From: Paeniglutamicibacter antarcticus
GTDB lineage: Bacteria; Actinomycetota; Actinomycetes; Actinomycetales; Micrococcaceae
Length of the DNA stretch: 64,000 bases
NCBI RefSeq assembly: GCF_900010755.1
Contig: NZ_CZJT01000085.1
Span: forward strand, 124,001 to 188,000
Direction: 5' to 3'
Part shown: positions 35,274 to 44,599 of the stretch, piece by piece
Numbering within the stretch: the stretch's first letter is position 1
How the letters are laid out: each line of letters begins with the position of its first letter
The notes under the pieces: generated by a model
The model's input: only the letters and a program-made list of their open reading frames with translations
What the model was told of the DNA's origin: nothing
Databases searched by the model: none
Made by a program: the position numbers and the translations under genes

Positions 35274-36728
35274 ATGAAGCGTGACCCCGCCGTAAATGCA
35301 TCCGTAAACATTGTGTGGTTCCGGGATGATTTACGCGTGGCCGATCATCCGGCCTTGTTCCGGGCCATGGCTGATCCGGCCACCATTACCGTGGCGCTCT
35401 ACGTTCTGGATGAGGAATCTTCGGGCATCCGTCCACTGGGCGGGGCGGCTCGCTGGTGGCTGCATCACGGGTTGGAAGCTCTCCGGGGGTCTTTAGCGGA
35501 GCTCGGGGTGCCACTGGTGTTGCGCCGTGGGCCAGCGGCAGCGCTGGTGCCAACGGCGGTGGCGGAGATCGCCACGGAGCTTGGAATTGAGCCCGCAAAG
35601 ATTTCGGTGTTCTGGAATCGCCGCTATGGCGGTGGCGAACGTGCGGTAGATGCCCGGGTGAAGGAATCTCTGCTCGAAGCGGGGGCGCATGCGGAGAGCT
35701 TCTCCGGCGTGCTGCTGCACGAACCATGGATTCCGCAAACCCAGGACGGCCGGCCATTCCGGGTTTTCACGCCCTTCTTCAACGCTCTGCAAAGGATTGA
35801 ACTGCGTCCGGCACTACCGGCACCCAGCGCCCGGAATCCACGGGACTTGACTGATCTTTCCGGTGATGAACTCACCGGCTGGGAGCTATTGCCCAGCACT
35901 CCGGACTGGTCCGCCGGTTTGGCCGCGGCCTGGACACCGGGAGAAGAGCCAGCATGGGCAAGGTTGCACGACGTACTTGAGGACATAGCGGGCGGCTATG
36001 AGCAGGGGCGGGACCGTCCGGATCTCGATGGCACCTCACGTTTGTCCCCGGCACTGCGTTGGGGGCATCTGAGCCCGGTGCAAGTATGGGAGGCGATGGG
36101 GGCATTGACCACTCGGCGTCCCGACGCCGCACAGGGAGCTCGGGCCATCATGAGACAGTTGGCGTGGCGTGATTTCTGCTGGAATCTGCTCTACCAACAA
36201 CCGGATTTGAGTACCAGAAACTTGCGCCCGGAGTTTGATTCCTTTGATTGGAGCTGGCCCCGGGGCAGCGCAAATGCCTCGGACGATGGCGATCCTCAGG
36301 GACTTGCCGCAGAGCATTTCGCCAGTTGGTGCCGTGGAGAAACGGGGTTCGCGCTGGTTGATGCGGGCATGAAGCAGCTTTGGGAAACCGGCTGGATGCA
36401 CAACCGGGTGCGGATGGTTACAGCCAGCCTGTTGGTCAAGAATCTGGGAATTCACTGGCGCATGGGTGAGCAATGGTTCTGGGACACCCTGGTTGATGCG
36501 GATGCCGCGGCCAACCCCGCCAATTGGCAGTGGGTTGCGGGATGCGGTGCGGATGCCTCCCCGTATTTCCGGATATTTAATCCCCTCTTGCAGGCCAAAA
36601 AGTTTGATCCGCAGGGCTCGTACGTGACTCGTTTTGCGCCGTTGTCTCCGGGCGAGCCAGTGGTGGATCTGAAGGAATCCCGGGTGGCCGCACTTGATGC
36701 TTATGCCCGGATGAAGGCGCACCTTTAG
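35274..36728 (+). CDS. phr: Deoxyribodipyrimidine photolyase
   Basis: 484-aa photolyase/cryptochrome. Antenna domain start IVWFRDDLRVADHPAL, FAD domain LAWRDFCWNLLY ... GWMHNRVRMVTASLLVKN and WDTLVDADAAANPANWQWVAGCGADASPYFRIFNP (the last split by usual spacing). Repairs cyclobutane pyrimidine dimers with light. RBS GAGGAATG upstream. Placed directly after crtEb, so light protection genes are grouped; the same operon is possible. Confidence 0.93.
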   Translation: MKRDPAVNASVNIVWFRDDLRVADHPALFRAMADPATITVALYVLDEESSGIRPLGGAARWWLHHGLEALRGSLAELGVPLVLRRGPAAALVPTAVAEIATELGIEPAKISVFWNRRYGGGERAVDARVKESLLEAGAHAESFSGVLLHEPWIPQTQDGRPFRVFTPFFNALQRIELRPALPAPSARNPRDLTDLSGDELTGWELLPSTPDWSAGLAAAWTPGEEPAWARLHDVLEDIAGGYEQGRDRPDLDGTSRLSPALRWGHLSPVQVWEAMGALTTRRPDAAQGARAIMRQLAWRDFCWNLLYQQPDLSTRNLRPEFDSFDWSWPRGSANASDDGDPQGLAAEHFASWCRGETGFALVDAGMKQLWETGWMHNRVRMVTASLLVKNLGIHWRMGEQWFWDTLVDADAAANPANWQWVAGCGADASPYFRIFNPLLQAKKFDPQGSYVTRFAPLSPGEPVVDLKESRVAALDAYARMKAHL

Positions 36729-36805
36729 TCAGCCACGTTCCTCTAATCCAGACAAACTAGTACTCATCGGTGATTTGCTCAGCTTTCGGGCGTAGCGTGA
36801 GAACC

Positions 36806-38395
36806 ATGGATTCCACTCACCTGCACACGGACGTATTGGTCATAGGCGCGGGTCCCACGGGGCTGATGGCCGGAGCTTGGTTGCAAAAGTTTGGCATTGA
36901 TGCGCGTGTTATTGATGCAAAGGCCGGGCCCACCCGCGAATCGCGTGCGTTGGCAGTGCAAGCGCGCAGCATGGAGATCTACCGGCAGCTGGGGCTGGAT
37001 AGCGAAGTGTTGAAGCGGGCGGTGCCCACCGGCGAACTGCGGCCCGGCATCGGAGCAAAAAGCCTGAAGAGCATCAAGCTGAACCGCCTTGGATACGCGC
37101 AAACCAAGTACTCGGGGCTGACCATGCTTGAGCAGAGCGCCAACGAGGAAATCCTCGCCGAATCGCTGAATGCGGCCGGGCACAAGGTGCTCTGGAACCA
37201 TTCCTTTGAGTCCTTGGAAGATGACGGGAAACGAGTGCGGGTTCGGTGCGCGACGCAGGACGGGCCGATGGAGTTTTCGGCGCGCTTCGTCATTGCCGCC
37301 GACGGTGCGTCGTCCCCGGTACGCGAATCCCTGGGCATCAACTTTGACGGTGCGACTGACGACCAGATGTTCTACGTCTTGGATGCCAACGGGGTCTCGG
37401 GCATGGACTCGGGCATCAACCTGCGTTTTGCCGAGGATAATTTCATGCTCGGGTTCCCGATGGGTGACGATGGCTCGGGCGGGGAACGCCGCCGGCTGCT
37501 GGGAGTCATGCGTGAACCCGAAGACGCGGGCACGACCTCAGACACCACCCTGCCCCATGGGACAAGTCCTGCGACAAAGACCGCCGCCGGTGCCCAAGAA
37601 GCGCAGGCCCGCACAATCCTGCGCCGGGAGTTTGGGGTTCTTTACACCGATGCGCAGTGGTTTGCGACGTACCGGGTGCACCACCGGGTAGCCGAGGCCT
37701 TCGGCCGGGGCCGGGTGTTCCTGACAGGGGATGCTGCGCATATCCATTCGCCGGTCGGCGCTCAGGGCATGAACACAGGGTTGCAGGATGCGCACAACTT
37801 GGTCTGCAAGATCAAGGATGTGCTCGACGGGACGATGCCCGAGCATTACCTGCAGCGTTATGAGGCCGAACGTCGACCGGTGGCCGTGCGTCTGGTGCAG
37901 AGCACCGACAGGGTGTTTGCCGCGATCACTGCCAACACGTGGCTGGCCAGGACGCTGCGCACCCGCGTGATGCCCGCCGCGTGGCCGATGCTCATCCGGT
38001 TGATCGGCAGGCTGCCTGCGGGGCGGCGGTTCTTTGGCTACCTGTCACAGATCCGCATTCACTACTGGATGAGCGAGCATGCCCACGACAGGGCTGCCTT
38101 GGCACGGGGTTTCACCAAGTCGAGGCGACGCGGAAATGTATTGGGACGCCGCCTGCCCTGGGTGCCATTCCGCAGCGGCGAGTACCCGGATAATTTTGAG
38201 GTGCTCAACGAGGCGTCATGGCAGGTACACGGATACGGTAGCAGCGCCGCGGCCAGGGCCCGCGAGTTGGCCACCGAACACGCGGTGGCCTGCCACCTGT
38301 TCCCGGCGTCCCCCAAGCACCTGCTGCCAGAAGGCTCTGTGGTGCTGGTGAGGCCGGACATGTTTGTTGCGCACTTTGAGCAGGTGCCGCGGTAA
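36806..38395 (+). CDS. FAD-dependent aromatic-ring hydroxylase family protein
   Basis: 529-aa class A flavoprotein monooxygenase (PF01494). FAD motif VLVIGAGPTGLMAGAWL, DG motif VIAADGASSPVRE, and GDAAHIHSPVGAQGMNTGLQDAHNL. Members hydroxylate phenols or polyketides with NAD(P)H and O2. ATG at 36806 chosen since the upstream ATG at 36770 has no RBS. Lacks an obvious C-terminal thioredoxin-like domain. Position after phr may be chance. Confidence 0.85.
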   Translation: MDSTHLHTDVLVIGAGPTGLMAGAWLQKFGIDARVIDAKAGPTRESRALAVQARSMEIYRQLGLDSEVLKRAVPTGELRPGIGAKSLKSIKLNRLGYAQTKYSGLTMLEQSANEEILAESLNAAGHKVLWNHSFESLEDDGKRVRVRCATQDGPMEFSARFVIAADGASSPVRESLGINFDGATDDQMFYVLDANGVSGMDSGINLRFAEDNFMLGFPMGDDGSGGERRRLLGVMREPEDAGTTSDTTLPHGTSPATKTAAGAQEAQARTILRREFGVLYTDAQWFATYRVHHRVAEAFGRGRVFLTGDAAHIHSPVGAQGMNTGLQDAHNLVCKIKDVLDGTMPEHYLQRYEAERRPVAVRLVQSTDRVFAAITANTWLARTLRTRVMPAAWPMLIRLIGRLPAGRRFFGYLSQIRIHYWMSEHAHDRAALARGFTKSRRRGNVLGRRLPWVPFRSGEYPDNFEVLNEASWQVHGYGSSAAARARELATEHAVACHLFPASPKHLLPEGSVVLVRPDMFVAHFEQVPR

Positions 38396-38523
38396 GGCAA
38401 GACAGCCCTGCCGCGGCATCTTGGCCGTGCGTTTCCAGAGGCACACAGTGGTTCTTGGGCGACTGCCTGCGGCAGGGTCAGTCCCGGCACGCTGAACCTG
38501 GCAGGCCGGGCTCCTCGAGGATG

Positions 38524-38541
38524 CTCGCCGTGTCCGGCGAG
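38524..38541. terminator. Short hairpin between convergent genes
   Basis: CTCGCCG (38524-38530) pairs with CGGCGAG (38535-38541). Sits between the monooxygenase stop and the GH3 stop, which converge. A longer CCCTGCCGC / GCGGCAGGG pair (about 38409 and 38469) is also present. No U run. Confidence 0.35.
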
Positions 38542-38562
38542 GATTGTGATGAATGGGTCGGT

Positions 38563-39792
38563 TTATTTGCCGGCGCGGGTTTGGAGCACCTCGAGCGCCG
38601 CGGCGTTGATCTTGGACATGAAGGCGGGGCTGGACTTGGCCTGGGCGACCAGCGCCTTCGCGATGGTGGGGATGGCCGAGGACTTGACGCACAGCATCAT
38701 GGTGCCGCCTGCGTTGAAGAAGTTCTTGGCCCGCGTGGCGTAATTCCAGGGGGAGAGCTGAACCGCCGTACACATGTCATCGGAGATCACGACGCCGGTG
38801 AATTTGAGGTCCCCGCGCAGCATCGACTTCATGATGGTCGAGGAAAACGGTCCGATGTGCGACGCGTCGATCTTGGTGTAATAGGCGTTGGAGACCATGA
38901 CCCAGCGGGTGCCAGTTTTGATGGCATTGGCGAACGGCCTGATATAGGCGCTGTTGCGCGGGGTGATGGTGTCTTTCACGTTCGAGGAAGTGTCGGTGTT
39001 GCGGGTGACCCTGCCCAGTCCCGGGAAATGCTTGACCACCGGCGCCACTCCCCCGGCCCGCATGCCGGCGGTGAACGCGGCAACGTCGTTGAGCACATGG
39101 GTTGAGGTGTAGCCGAACTCGCGGTGCCAATAACCTATCGGCGAATTGTGGGGGGCAAAGGCCGCGGACGGGACGGTGTCTGCCACCGGTGCAAGATTCA
39201 CGTTCACGCCGGCGGCCTTGAGTTGCTTGGCCCAGGTGGTGGCGTACGCCTTGATGGTGGAGGTTGACCAGGTGCCCTGCTTCAGCGCGGTGGGCATGAC
39301 AGAGAATCCGGGGCCCTGGAGCACCTGGACGTAACCGCCCTCTTGGTCGGTGGCGATGAAGCGCTTCTGGCCGCCGGTGCTTGAGGAACCGGCTGTTGCG
39401 TTGATCTTCGCGATGACCGCCTTGGCTGAGGTGAGGCCTGAATAGTTGCGGCCCTTGAGGAAGACGTTGCCGATCTTGTAGGTGGTGAGGATCGACAGGT
39501 CGGTTTTGCTGGCGCCAGTTGAGGGAACCCCCATCATCAGCACCTGGCCGACTCGTTGCTCGATGGTCATCTTGGCCAGTGCCTGCGCCGGGGTCGGCGT
39601 GGAAGTAGCGGCAGTGGGCCGAACAGTCGCTGTCGACTGGGCCGTGACTGCAGGGATCGTGCCGACGCCCGAGCCGGCCTGTGCCAGCGGAGGTCCCATC
39701 GGTGAAACCCCTGCCAGCAAGGCCAACGCCAGGGTCCCGGTCAATGTTGCGCGCCGTGCCCTGCGGAATGCTGATGGTTCATTGGTGCCCAT
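38563..39792 (-). CDS. Secreted GH3 beta-N-acetylhexosaminidase-like protein
   Basis: 409-aa protein. Arg-rich start then a hydrophobic signal LTGTLALALLAGVSPMGPPLAQA, a Thr/Pro-rich linker to about 70, and a glycoside hydrolase family 3 domain with ATDQEGGYVQ, NLAPVADT, and the NagZ-type KHFPGLGRVTRNTDTS (His) and ISDDM (Asp). Probably cleaves peptidoglycan fragments outside the cell. ATG at 39792 fits the signal peptide. Confidence 0.88.
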   Translation of the reverse strand: MGTNEPSAFRRARRATLTGTLALALLAGVSPMGPPLAQAGSGVGTIPAVTAQSTATVRPTAATSTPTPAQALAKMTIEQRVGQVLMMGVPSTGASKTDLSILTTYKIGNVFLKGRNYSGLTSAKAVIAKINATAGSSSTGGQKRFIATDQEGGYVQVLQGPGFSVMPTALKQGTWSTSTIKAYATTWAKQLKAAGVNVNLAPVADTVPSAAFAPHNSPIGYWHREFGYTSTHVLNDVAAFTAGMRAGGVAPVVKHFPGLGRVTRNTDTSSNVKDTITPRNSAYIRPFANAIKTGTRWVMVSNAYYTKIDASHIGPFSSTIMKSMLRGDLKFTGVVISDDMCTAVQLSPWNYATRAKNFFNAGGTMMLCVKSSAIPTIAKALVAQAKSSPAFMSKINAAALEVLQTRAGK

Positions 39793-39984
39793 GAGGACTG
39801 CCTCGATTCGGTTCGAACCGTGGCCAGTCTAGTCCTGTCCGCAGGGGTTTAACCCGCCGGGCAGGAAGGTTTTTGGAGCAAGCTCCAGGAGACATCCGAG
39901 GGTCCATTCGAGGACTCCCGCTGGCCGGGTTTCAGCTGCTCAATCAGGCTAATCGCCGTGCCATCGCGGGCTAGGCTGGGTCCC

Positions 39985-40383
39985 ATGTTGAGTTCCAGGC
40001 ACGAACAGCTGATCGACGAGCTGGAGGCCACTGCCACGCGCACCTACCTTGAGGAGGTGCTGCTTGCGTGTTTGCTTCCGCTGCGCGACGGCGGGCCTAC
40101 CTCGTGGGACGAAGTGACGGTCCACGATGCGTGGGTAACCGATGGATATCTCGCAATCATCTACACCTCCCCGTGGGGGCCGAAGGTGGGAGTCGTTCAC
40201 ACCGAGGATTCCTTGAACCGTGAAAAGCCGGCGGTGGCCGGCTGGGACTTGGCGAACTTTTCCATTGCCGAGCCGCTGGGCTCGGCCGCGGACCACCTGA
40301 GGTACGACGCCGAGGGGTTGGGTTGGTACGGGGACCTGCCGGCTGTCCAGGGGTTTCCATCCAAGCCTGCACTCGACGGATAA
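39985..40383 (+). CDS. Conserved hypothetical protein
   Basis: 132-aa soluble, acidic protein, no recognised domain. Sequence SWDEVTVHDAWVTDGYLAIIYTSPWGPKVGVV is compatible with a small alpha/beta fold. TAGGCT lies seven bases before ATG with no RBS between, the arrangement of a leaderless actinobacterial transcript. Codon use is normal for the window, supporting a real gene. Confidence 0.6.
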   Translation: MLSSRHEQLIDELEATATRTYLEEVLLACLLPLRDGGPTSWDEVTVHDAWVTDGYLAIIYTSPWGPKVGVVHTEDSLNREKPAVAGWDLANFSIAEPLGSAADHLRYDAEGLGWYGDLPAVQGFPSKPALDG

Positions 40384-40584
40384 CGCATGTCCGCACGGGC
40401 CAGGACATCGACGGTTATCTCCCTGAACACCGTTGCCTGACTTGGCGTTTTTTGGGGGCGACCGGCGCAGATTGGGGCATGGCAACGATTTGATATGGAT
40501 GCGGCCAAGGGGGATGTCGAATCCCGTTCCCTGCCGCTGCGCCCCGTAGGCTGGGGGTTACTCCATTCGACTGAAAGAGATGCC

Positions 40585-41061
40585 ATGCTCGCATTTGCGG
40601 TGATCGGAGGCACTGGCCTCCTGCTCTTGATCTTGTCCATGACCCTGGGGGAGATATTCGACTTCTTCGAGGGGATCTTTTCCACCACTGCCGTCGGTGC
40701 GGCGGCAACTCTCTTCGGCGCCGCGGGTGCGGTGGTACTGCTCAACGACGGTCCACTGTTGCTGGCCTACCTCGCGGGCTCCCTCCTGGGCGCCATCGCC
40801 ATCGTCGGAGTGGCCCTGCTGGCCCGGAAGATGGCCAGCATTTCCGACGCACAGCCCCACGAAGTCATCGGACTGCTGGGCGTCGCCACCACAGACATCA
40901 ACCACACCATTGGGAAGGTTCAACTGAACCACCCAGATGAAATCAACCAGCGCCTCGCCTTTTCAAACAGCCCGATAGAGCAGGGCACACCCATTGCCGT
41001 TGTGGCAGTTGTTGAAGGGCGCCTCAGGGTCGCATCCACCTCTGAACTGAACGGAGTTTAA
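40585..41061 (+). CDS. NfeD-like membrane protein, flotillin partner
   Basis: 158-aa protein with three to four helices (AFAVIGGTGLLLLILSM, then DGPLLLAYLAGSLLGAIAIVGVALL) and a C-terminal soluble beta domain (HEVIGLLGVATTDI ... GTPIAVVAVVEGRLRVAS) like the OB fold of NfeD/YuaF proteins. Three bases before the flotillin gene, as in Bacillus yuaF-floT. Likely helps flotillin membrane assemblies. Confidence 0.72.
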   Translation: MLAFAVIGGTGLLLLILSMTLGEIFDFFEGIFSTTAVGAAATLFGAAGAVVLLNDGPLLLAYLAGSLLGAIAIVGVALLARKMASISDAQPHEVIGLLGVATTDINHTIGKVQLNHPDEINQRLAFSNSPIEQGTPIAVVAVVEGRLRVASTSELNGV

Positions 41062-41064
41062 CCC

Positions 41065-42678
41065 ATGGACTTTGCAGTAAATGGAACGGTCGTCGCCGTC
41101 ATAGCAATCATCGCCGTCCTCGTAGCCCTCATTTGGTACGCCACCACCCGATTGGTCACGGTGGCCCCCAACCAGGCGGTCATCCGCGCCGGCAAGGGAT
41201 CCAAGGGGCAGGTGCAAATCTTCACCAAGGGCATCGTGCTGTTCCTGCCGGTCATTCACCAGAAGTACATCATGTCCCTCGAGCAGCGCCAGGTGGAGCT
41301 TGCGGTTGAAGGCGTGGACAAGAACTTCATCACCACCTCGGTCACGGCCAGCCTGAACTTCAAGTTCGACGATTCCGTCGAGGGCATGAGCAAGGCCGTC
41401 CAGCGCTTCCTCACCCACTCGAAGGAAGACCTGAACGCCTCGGTGACCAAGTCCGCCGAGGGCGTGCTGCGCGGCATTGTTTCGGCGATGTCCGTCGAGG
41501 ACGCGAACAACAACCGCAAGGAATTCCAGGACCAGTCCCTGGAATCGGCTGTCACCCAGTTCGCCGAGCAGGGCATCCAGATCGACGCGTTCAACATCTC
41601 CTCGGTCAGCACCCCGTCCCGTACAGTCATCGGCCCGGACAACATGCCGACCGTCATCGACTACCTTGAAGAGGTCGGCAAGCCGGGCCTGGAGCGCGCC
41701 AAGCGCGAAGCCCGCGTCGCCACGTCCAAGGCCTTCCAGGAATCGGAGGCTGCCCGCATTGAACAGGAAGGCGCCACCGCGGCCCTGGCGCGTGACCTTG
41801 CGATCAAGAAGTCAGAGTTCAAGGCCGAAGAAGACCGTGCGGCTGCCATCGCCAGCTCCGCCCATGAACTGGCCAAGGCCGAGCAGGACGTCCTGGTTGC
41901 AGAACTCGAGCGCAAGGCGCTGGCCGAAAAGGCCCTGGTGGAGCAGGAACGCCTTGACATCGAGGTGCACAAGCCCGCCGACGCGCAGGCCTACAAGCTT
42001 CGCACCGAGGCCCAGGCCAAGCGCGATGCCGACGTCTTCAACGCGACCGCGCGCTCGGAGTCCAAGGCCATTGAGGCCGACGGTGCCAAGCGTGCATCGA
42101 TCGCCGATGCGCAGGCCCGCGCTGCCGCCCAGACGGTTGAGGCAGAAGCTTCGAAGAACGCCGAGGTGTTCCGCGCCGAGGGCCAGGCCACCGCGGTGGA
42201 GCTCAACGCCAAGGCCGCGGCCACGGCAGTTGAATACAACGCCAAGGCCGAAGCCGACGCCGTGCGCCTGCGCGGCGAGGCCGAGGGTGCGTCCATCGCG
42301 GCCATCGGTGCGGCCACCGCTGCCGCCGAGGATGCGAAGGCCACGGCACTGACCGGACACACCCAGTCTTCCCTGGCGTTCCTGGCGATCAACGCGCTGC
42401 CGGAGATCGTCAAGGCCAGCTCGGATGCAGTATCCGGCATCGACAACTACACGGTGATCAGCTCCGACGGCGCCTCGGATGCCGTCAAGCAGGCGAACCG
42501 GATTGTCACCGAGGGCCTTGCAATGCTCAAGGCAGGCTCCGGCGTGGATCTTGGCGAAATGCTCACCGGCCTGCTCGGCGGAGAGAAGCCTGCAGCTGAG
42601 GTTTCCGCGCCCGTTGCGGTGATTGACCCGCAGTTCGAGACTCCGGGGTATGAGACTCCGGCGTTTGAACAGAACTAG
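41065..42678 (+). CDS. floT: Flotillin-like band-7 protein
   Basis: 537 aa. N-terminal helix VVAVIAIIAVLVALIWYA, SPFH/band-7 domain (LVTVAPNQAVIRAGKGSKG to about 210), then a long Ala/Glu/Lys coiled coil with many AEA repeats (about 210-420) and a Gly-rich end. Scaffolds membrane microdomains at the inner membrane. Coupled to the NfeD-like gene and followed by a strong terminator, so these two form an operon. Confidence 0.9.
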   Translation: MDFAVNGTVVAVIAIIAVLVALIWYATTRLVTVAPNQAVIRAGKGSKGQVQIFTKGIVLFLPVIHQKYIMSLEQRQVELAVEGVDKNFITTSVTASLNFKFDDSVEGMSKAVQRFLTHSKEDLNASVTKSAEGVLRGIVSAMSVEDANNNRKEFQDQSLESAVTQFAEQGIQIDAFNISSVSTPSRTVIGPDNMPTVIDYLEEVGKPGLERAKREARVATSKAFQESEAARIEQEGATAALARDLAIKKSEFKAEEDRAAAIASSAHELAKAEQDVLVAELERKALAEKALVEQERLDIEVHKPADAQAYKLRTEAQAKRDADVFNATARSESKAIEADGAKRASIADAQARAAAQTVEAEASKNAEVFRAEGQATAVELNAKAAATAVEYNAKAEADAVRLRGEAEGASIAAIGAATAAAEDAKATALTGHTQSSLAFLAINALPEIVKASSDAVSGIDNYTVISSDGASDAVKQANRIVTEGLAMLKAGSGVDLGEMLTGLLGGEKPAAEVSAPVAVIDPQFETPGYETPAFEQN

Positions 42679-42719
42679 TTTTGAGCAGCACTAGATTCGT
42701 TCAGGCAGACTGACGGCAA

Positions 42720-42751
42720 AACGACGCCCGGCCTTACGGCCGGGCGTCGTT
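42720..42751 (+). terminator. Rho-independent-type terminator after flotillin
   Basis: Perfect 14-bp stem AACGACGCCCGGCC / GGCCGGGCGTCGTT with loop TTAC, followed by TGCGTTT. Also reads toward the minus-strand gene ending at 42807. Confidence 0.8.
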
Positions 42752-42806
42752 GCGTTTGAACTGGCTTGCTTTCGAGTGCCGCACGGCCGACCCGTCGGGA
42801 GCGCTG

Positions 42807-43337
42807 TTACTTGGCCGGCGAGCATTTGACGCTCGTCAAGAGGGAAAAGTTGATGCTGGCGCCGATGTTTGCGCTCTGCCCGGCACGGGCTGCATCACCG
42901 CTGCCTACCAGCGGCGTAATGACCACAACGTACTTGTTGGTCCCGAAGAGACCCGGCTTGGGCAAACGGAATACCTGGCTCGGCTTGTTCGTGGTCTCCT
43001 TGAGGTTCATGCCGTTTCCGGTGAGGGAAACCTCGTAATAATCCGCGTCAACTGACGGCCATTCAAGCGTTAGATCCGTATATGCGGTGCCAAGCAGGCC
43101 TCCGTCCTGGCGGGCGCATTTCACGTTGTCCGCATCGATGCTTTGTGGGGCCCAGGTTCCGGCTGCCACCGTGCTGGTGGCCGACCCGGAGAGTTTCCAC
43201 AGCGCATGCGCGCCGCTGGCACCCAACCCGGCGAGCACTATGGCGATGTAGACGACCGCAGCCAGTCGCAGGCCACCGACTCGCTGGGCCTTTGGGTGGC
43301 CGGCCATGTGGCGGCCAGCCGTGTGGCGGCCGCTCAT
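42807..43337 (-). CDS. Exported Fn3-like protein, second SipW locus
   Basis: 176 aa. His/Arg/Gly-rich start, hydrophobic segment LAAVVYIAIVLAGLGASG, then AHALWKLSGSATSTVAAGTW, the alternate signal pattern. The body reads as a fibronectin-III-like domain (LTLEWPSVDADYYEVSLTG ... NKYVVVITPLVGSG) and ends with a Cys near the C terminus. ATGA overlap with sipW. Mirrors the gene at 18939-19466 in position and layout. Confidence 0.65.
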   Translation of the reverse strand: MSGRHTAGRHMAGHPKAQRVGGLRLAAVVYIAIVLAGLGASGAHALWKLSGSATSTVAAGTWAPQSIDADNVKCARQDGGLLGTAYTDLTLEWPSVDADYYEVSLTGNGMNLKETTNKPSQVFRLPKPGLFGTNKYVVVITPLVGSGDAARAGQSANIGASINFSLLTSVKCSPAK

Positions 43338-43951
43338 GCCGGCACCTGAACGTTGTCCGAGAGGACCGCCTTGGAGACAGAGGTTTTCGGTGAGCCGGAC
43401 GCGTTCACCCGGCGCTTGCGCAAACCACTGGCCATCGTTATGGCGCCGTAGAGAATGAACCCCACGGCCAGCACCTTGCCGAAGGCGCCCCGGTCTTGGT
43501 TACCCAACCAGTTGGCGACGACCCCGGCATATGGCACCGCGTAGAACAGCTTGCCGCGCACCTGCACCTCGGTCACCGGGTTCTCATCGGCAAGGTCGTT
43601 GTTATCGCCCTTGGTGAGCACCGTGCGGTTCCCCTCCTGGTCAGCGCCCACCGAAAGGATCCGGTGGGTGATGACGTCCGGACGCCCGGATTCAATCTGG
43701 TAAGTGATCACGTCGCCGACCTTCAGGGAGTCAAAGGCTGTTGGCTTGACCACCAGGAAGGTGCCGGGACCGTAGTTCGGCTTCATGGAGTTGGTCAACA
43801 CCGAGTATGACTGCGATCCGCTTGCCATCGGCACCACGATCAGAACGATGGCAGCCAGCGCCGTGATGACCAGCGCGCAGAAGCTGAGCGCTCGTCCCGC
43901 GATGCGAAACGGCGAGGTTCCGTCCGTGCTGGGTTTCTTGTGTTGTGCCAT
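43334..43951 (-). CDS. sipW: Signal peptidase I, SipW (S26B) type, second copy
   Basis: 205-aa peptidase. N-terminal helix LSFCALVITALAAIVLIVVPM, catalytic Ser in LTNSMKPNYGPGTF, catalytic His in DVITHRILSVG, LTKGDNNDLADENPV, and a C-terminal helix. Ser/His dyad of the SipW kind. Preceded by two and followed by one protein with alternate signal peptides, its likely substrates. Second such enzyme in the window; sequence is clearly diverged from the first. Confidence 0.87.
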   Translation of the reverse strand: MAQHKKPSTDGTSPFRIAGRALSFCALVITALAAIVLIVVPMASGSQSYSVLTNSMKPNYGPGTFLVVKPTAFDSLKVGDVITYQIESGRPDVITHRILSVGADQEGNRTVLTKGDNNDLADENPVTEVQVRGKLFYAVPYAGVVANWLGNQDRGAFGKVLAVGFILYGAITMASGLRKRRVNASGSPKTSVSKAVLSDNVQVPA

Positions 43952-44018
43952 GGTGTTTGTTTCTTTCGTTTCCTGGTGTGTTGCGGTGCTCGTCGTTCGA
44001 TGAGGCTTGTTTGATGTC

Positions 44019-44552
44019 TTAGAGCTGCGCGGAACTAAGCGGCACCGAAACTGTGCCTTTGCTTCCGGACAGGGACGCCGGCGCCGTTGCCGAAAGCGTG
44101 GTTCGCAGGCAGAACAGTGCCGATTGTTCCTGCGCGAGGTCGGCAGTGGAGTCCTGCGTGGTCCTGCTGCAGTCCCCGCCAGAGGCCTTGGCGATGCTCA
44201 GCGTCAAGTGGTTCTTCAGCGCCCCGGAGGCAACCGGGGTTCCCACTGTGATCCTGGTGCGGAAGGTTCCGCTGCCGGCCTCTGTGGCGTTGCCCAAGCG
44301 AATGGCGGTGGTCCTGGTTTCACCGGGCAGGAGGTTGTTCTGTCCGGCGAGTGTCACGACGCCGTCTACCTCGGTGAGGTACTGCGTTGTCCCCTCACCG
44401 GACTTCACGGATACGGCGAATTCCGCCGTGGTCAGGCCCTGGGCTGCGGAATGTTCGGTGGTGTTCCACAAGGCCAGTGTGCCTTGAACCGTGAGAAGCC
44501 CCAGAACCGTGGCGGCCAGGACCAAGCCCGCCATTTTGAGCATCCGCTTCAT
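44019..44552 (-). CDS. TasA-like protein with alternate signal peptide
   Basis: 177 aa: MKRMLKMAGLVLAATVLGLL, then GTLALWNTTEHSAAQG, the cleavage context of actinobacterial alternate signal-mediated exported proteins. Beta-rich body with two Cys (GGDCSRTT, ALFCLRT). A possible surface or pilus-like subunit. Second gene of the locus. Confidence 0.72.
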   Translation of the reverse strand: MKRMLKMAGLVLAATVLGLLTVQGTLALWNTTEHSAAQGLTTAEFAVSVKSGEGTTQYLTEVDGVVTLAGQNNLLPGETRTTAIRLGNATEAGSGTFRTRITVGTPVASGALKNHLTLSIAKASGGDCSRTTQDSTADLAQEQSALFCLRTTLSATAPASLSGSKGTVSVPLSSAQL

Positions 44553-44599
44553 GAAGCACTTCTCCGATGGATCATCGGGGGCGAGGCCCCCGGGCGGTA

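Noticed and set aside
41477..42352. 291-aa Arg/Pro/Ser-rich frame inside the flotillin gene
   Set aside because: Shift-frame product of the Ala/Glu coiled coil; no similarity expected.
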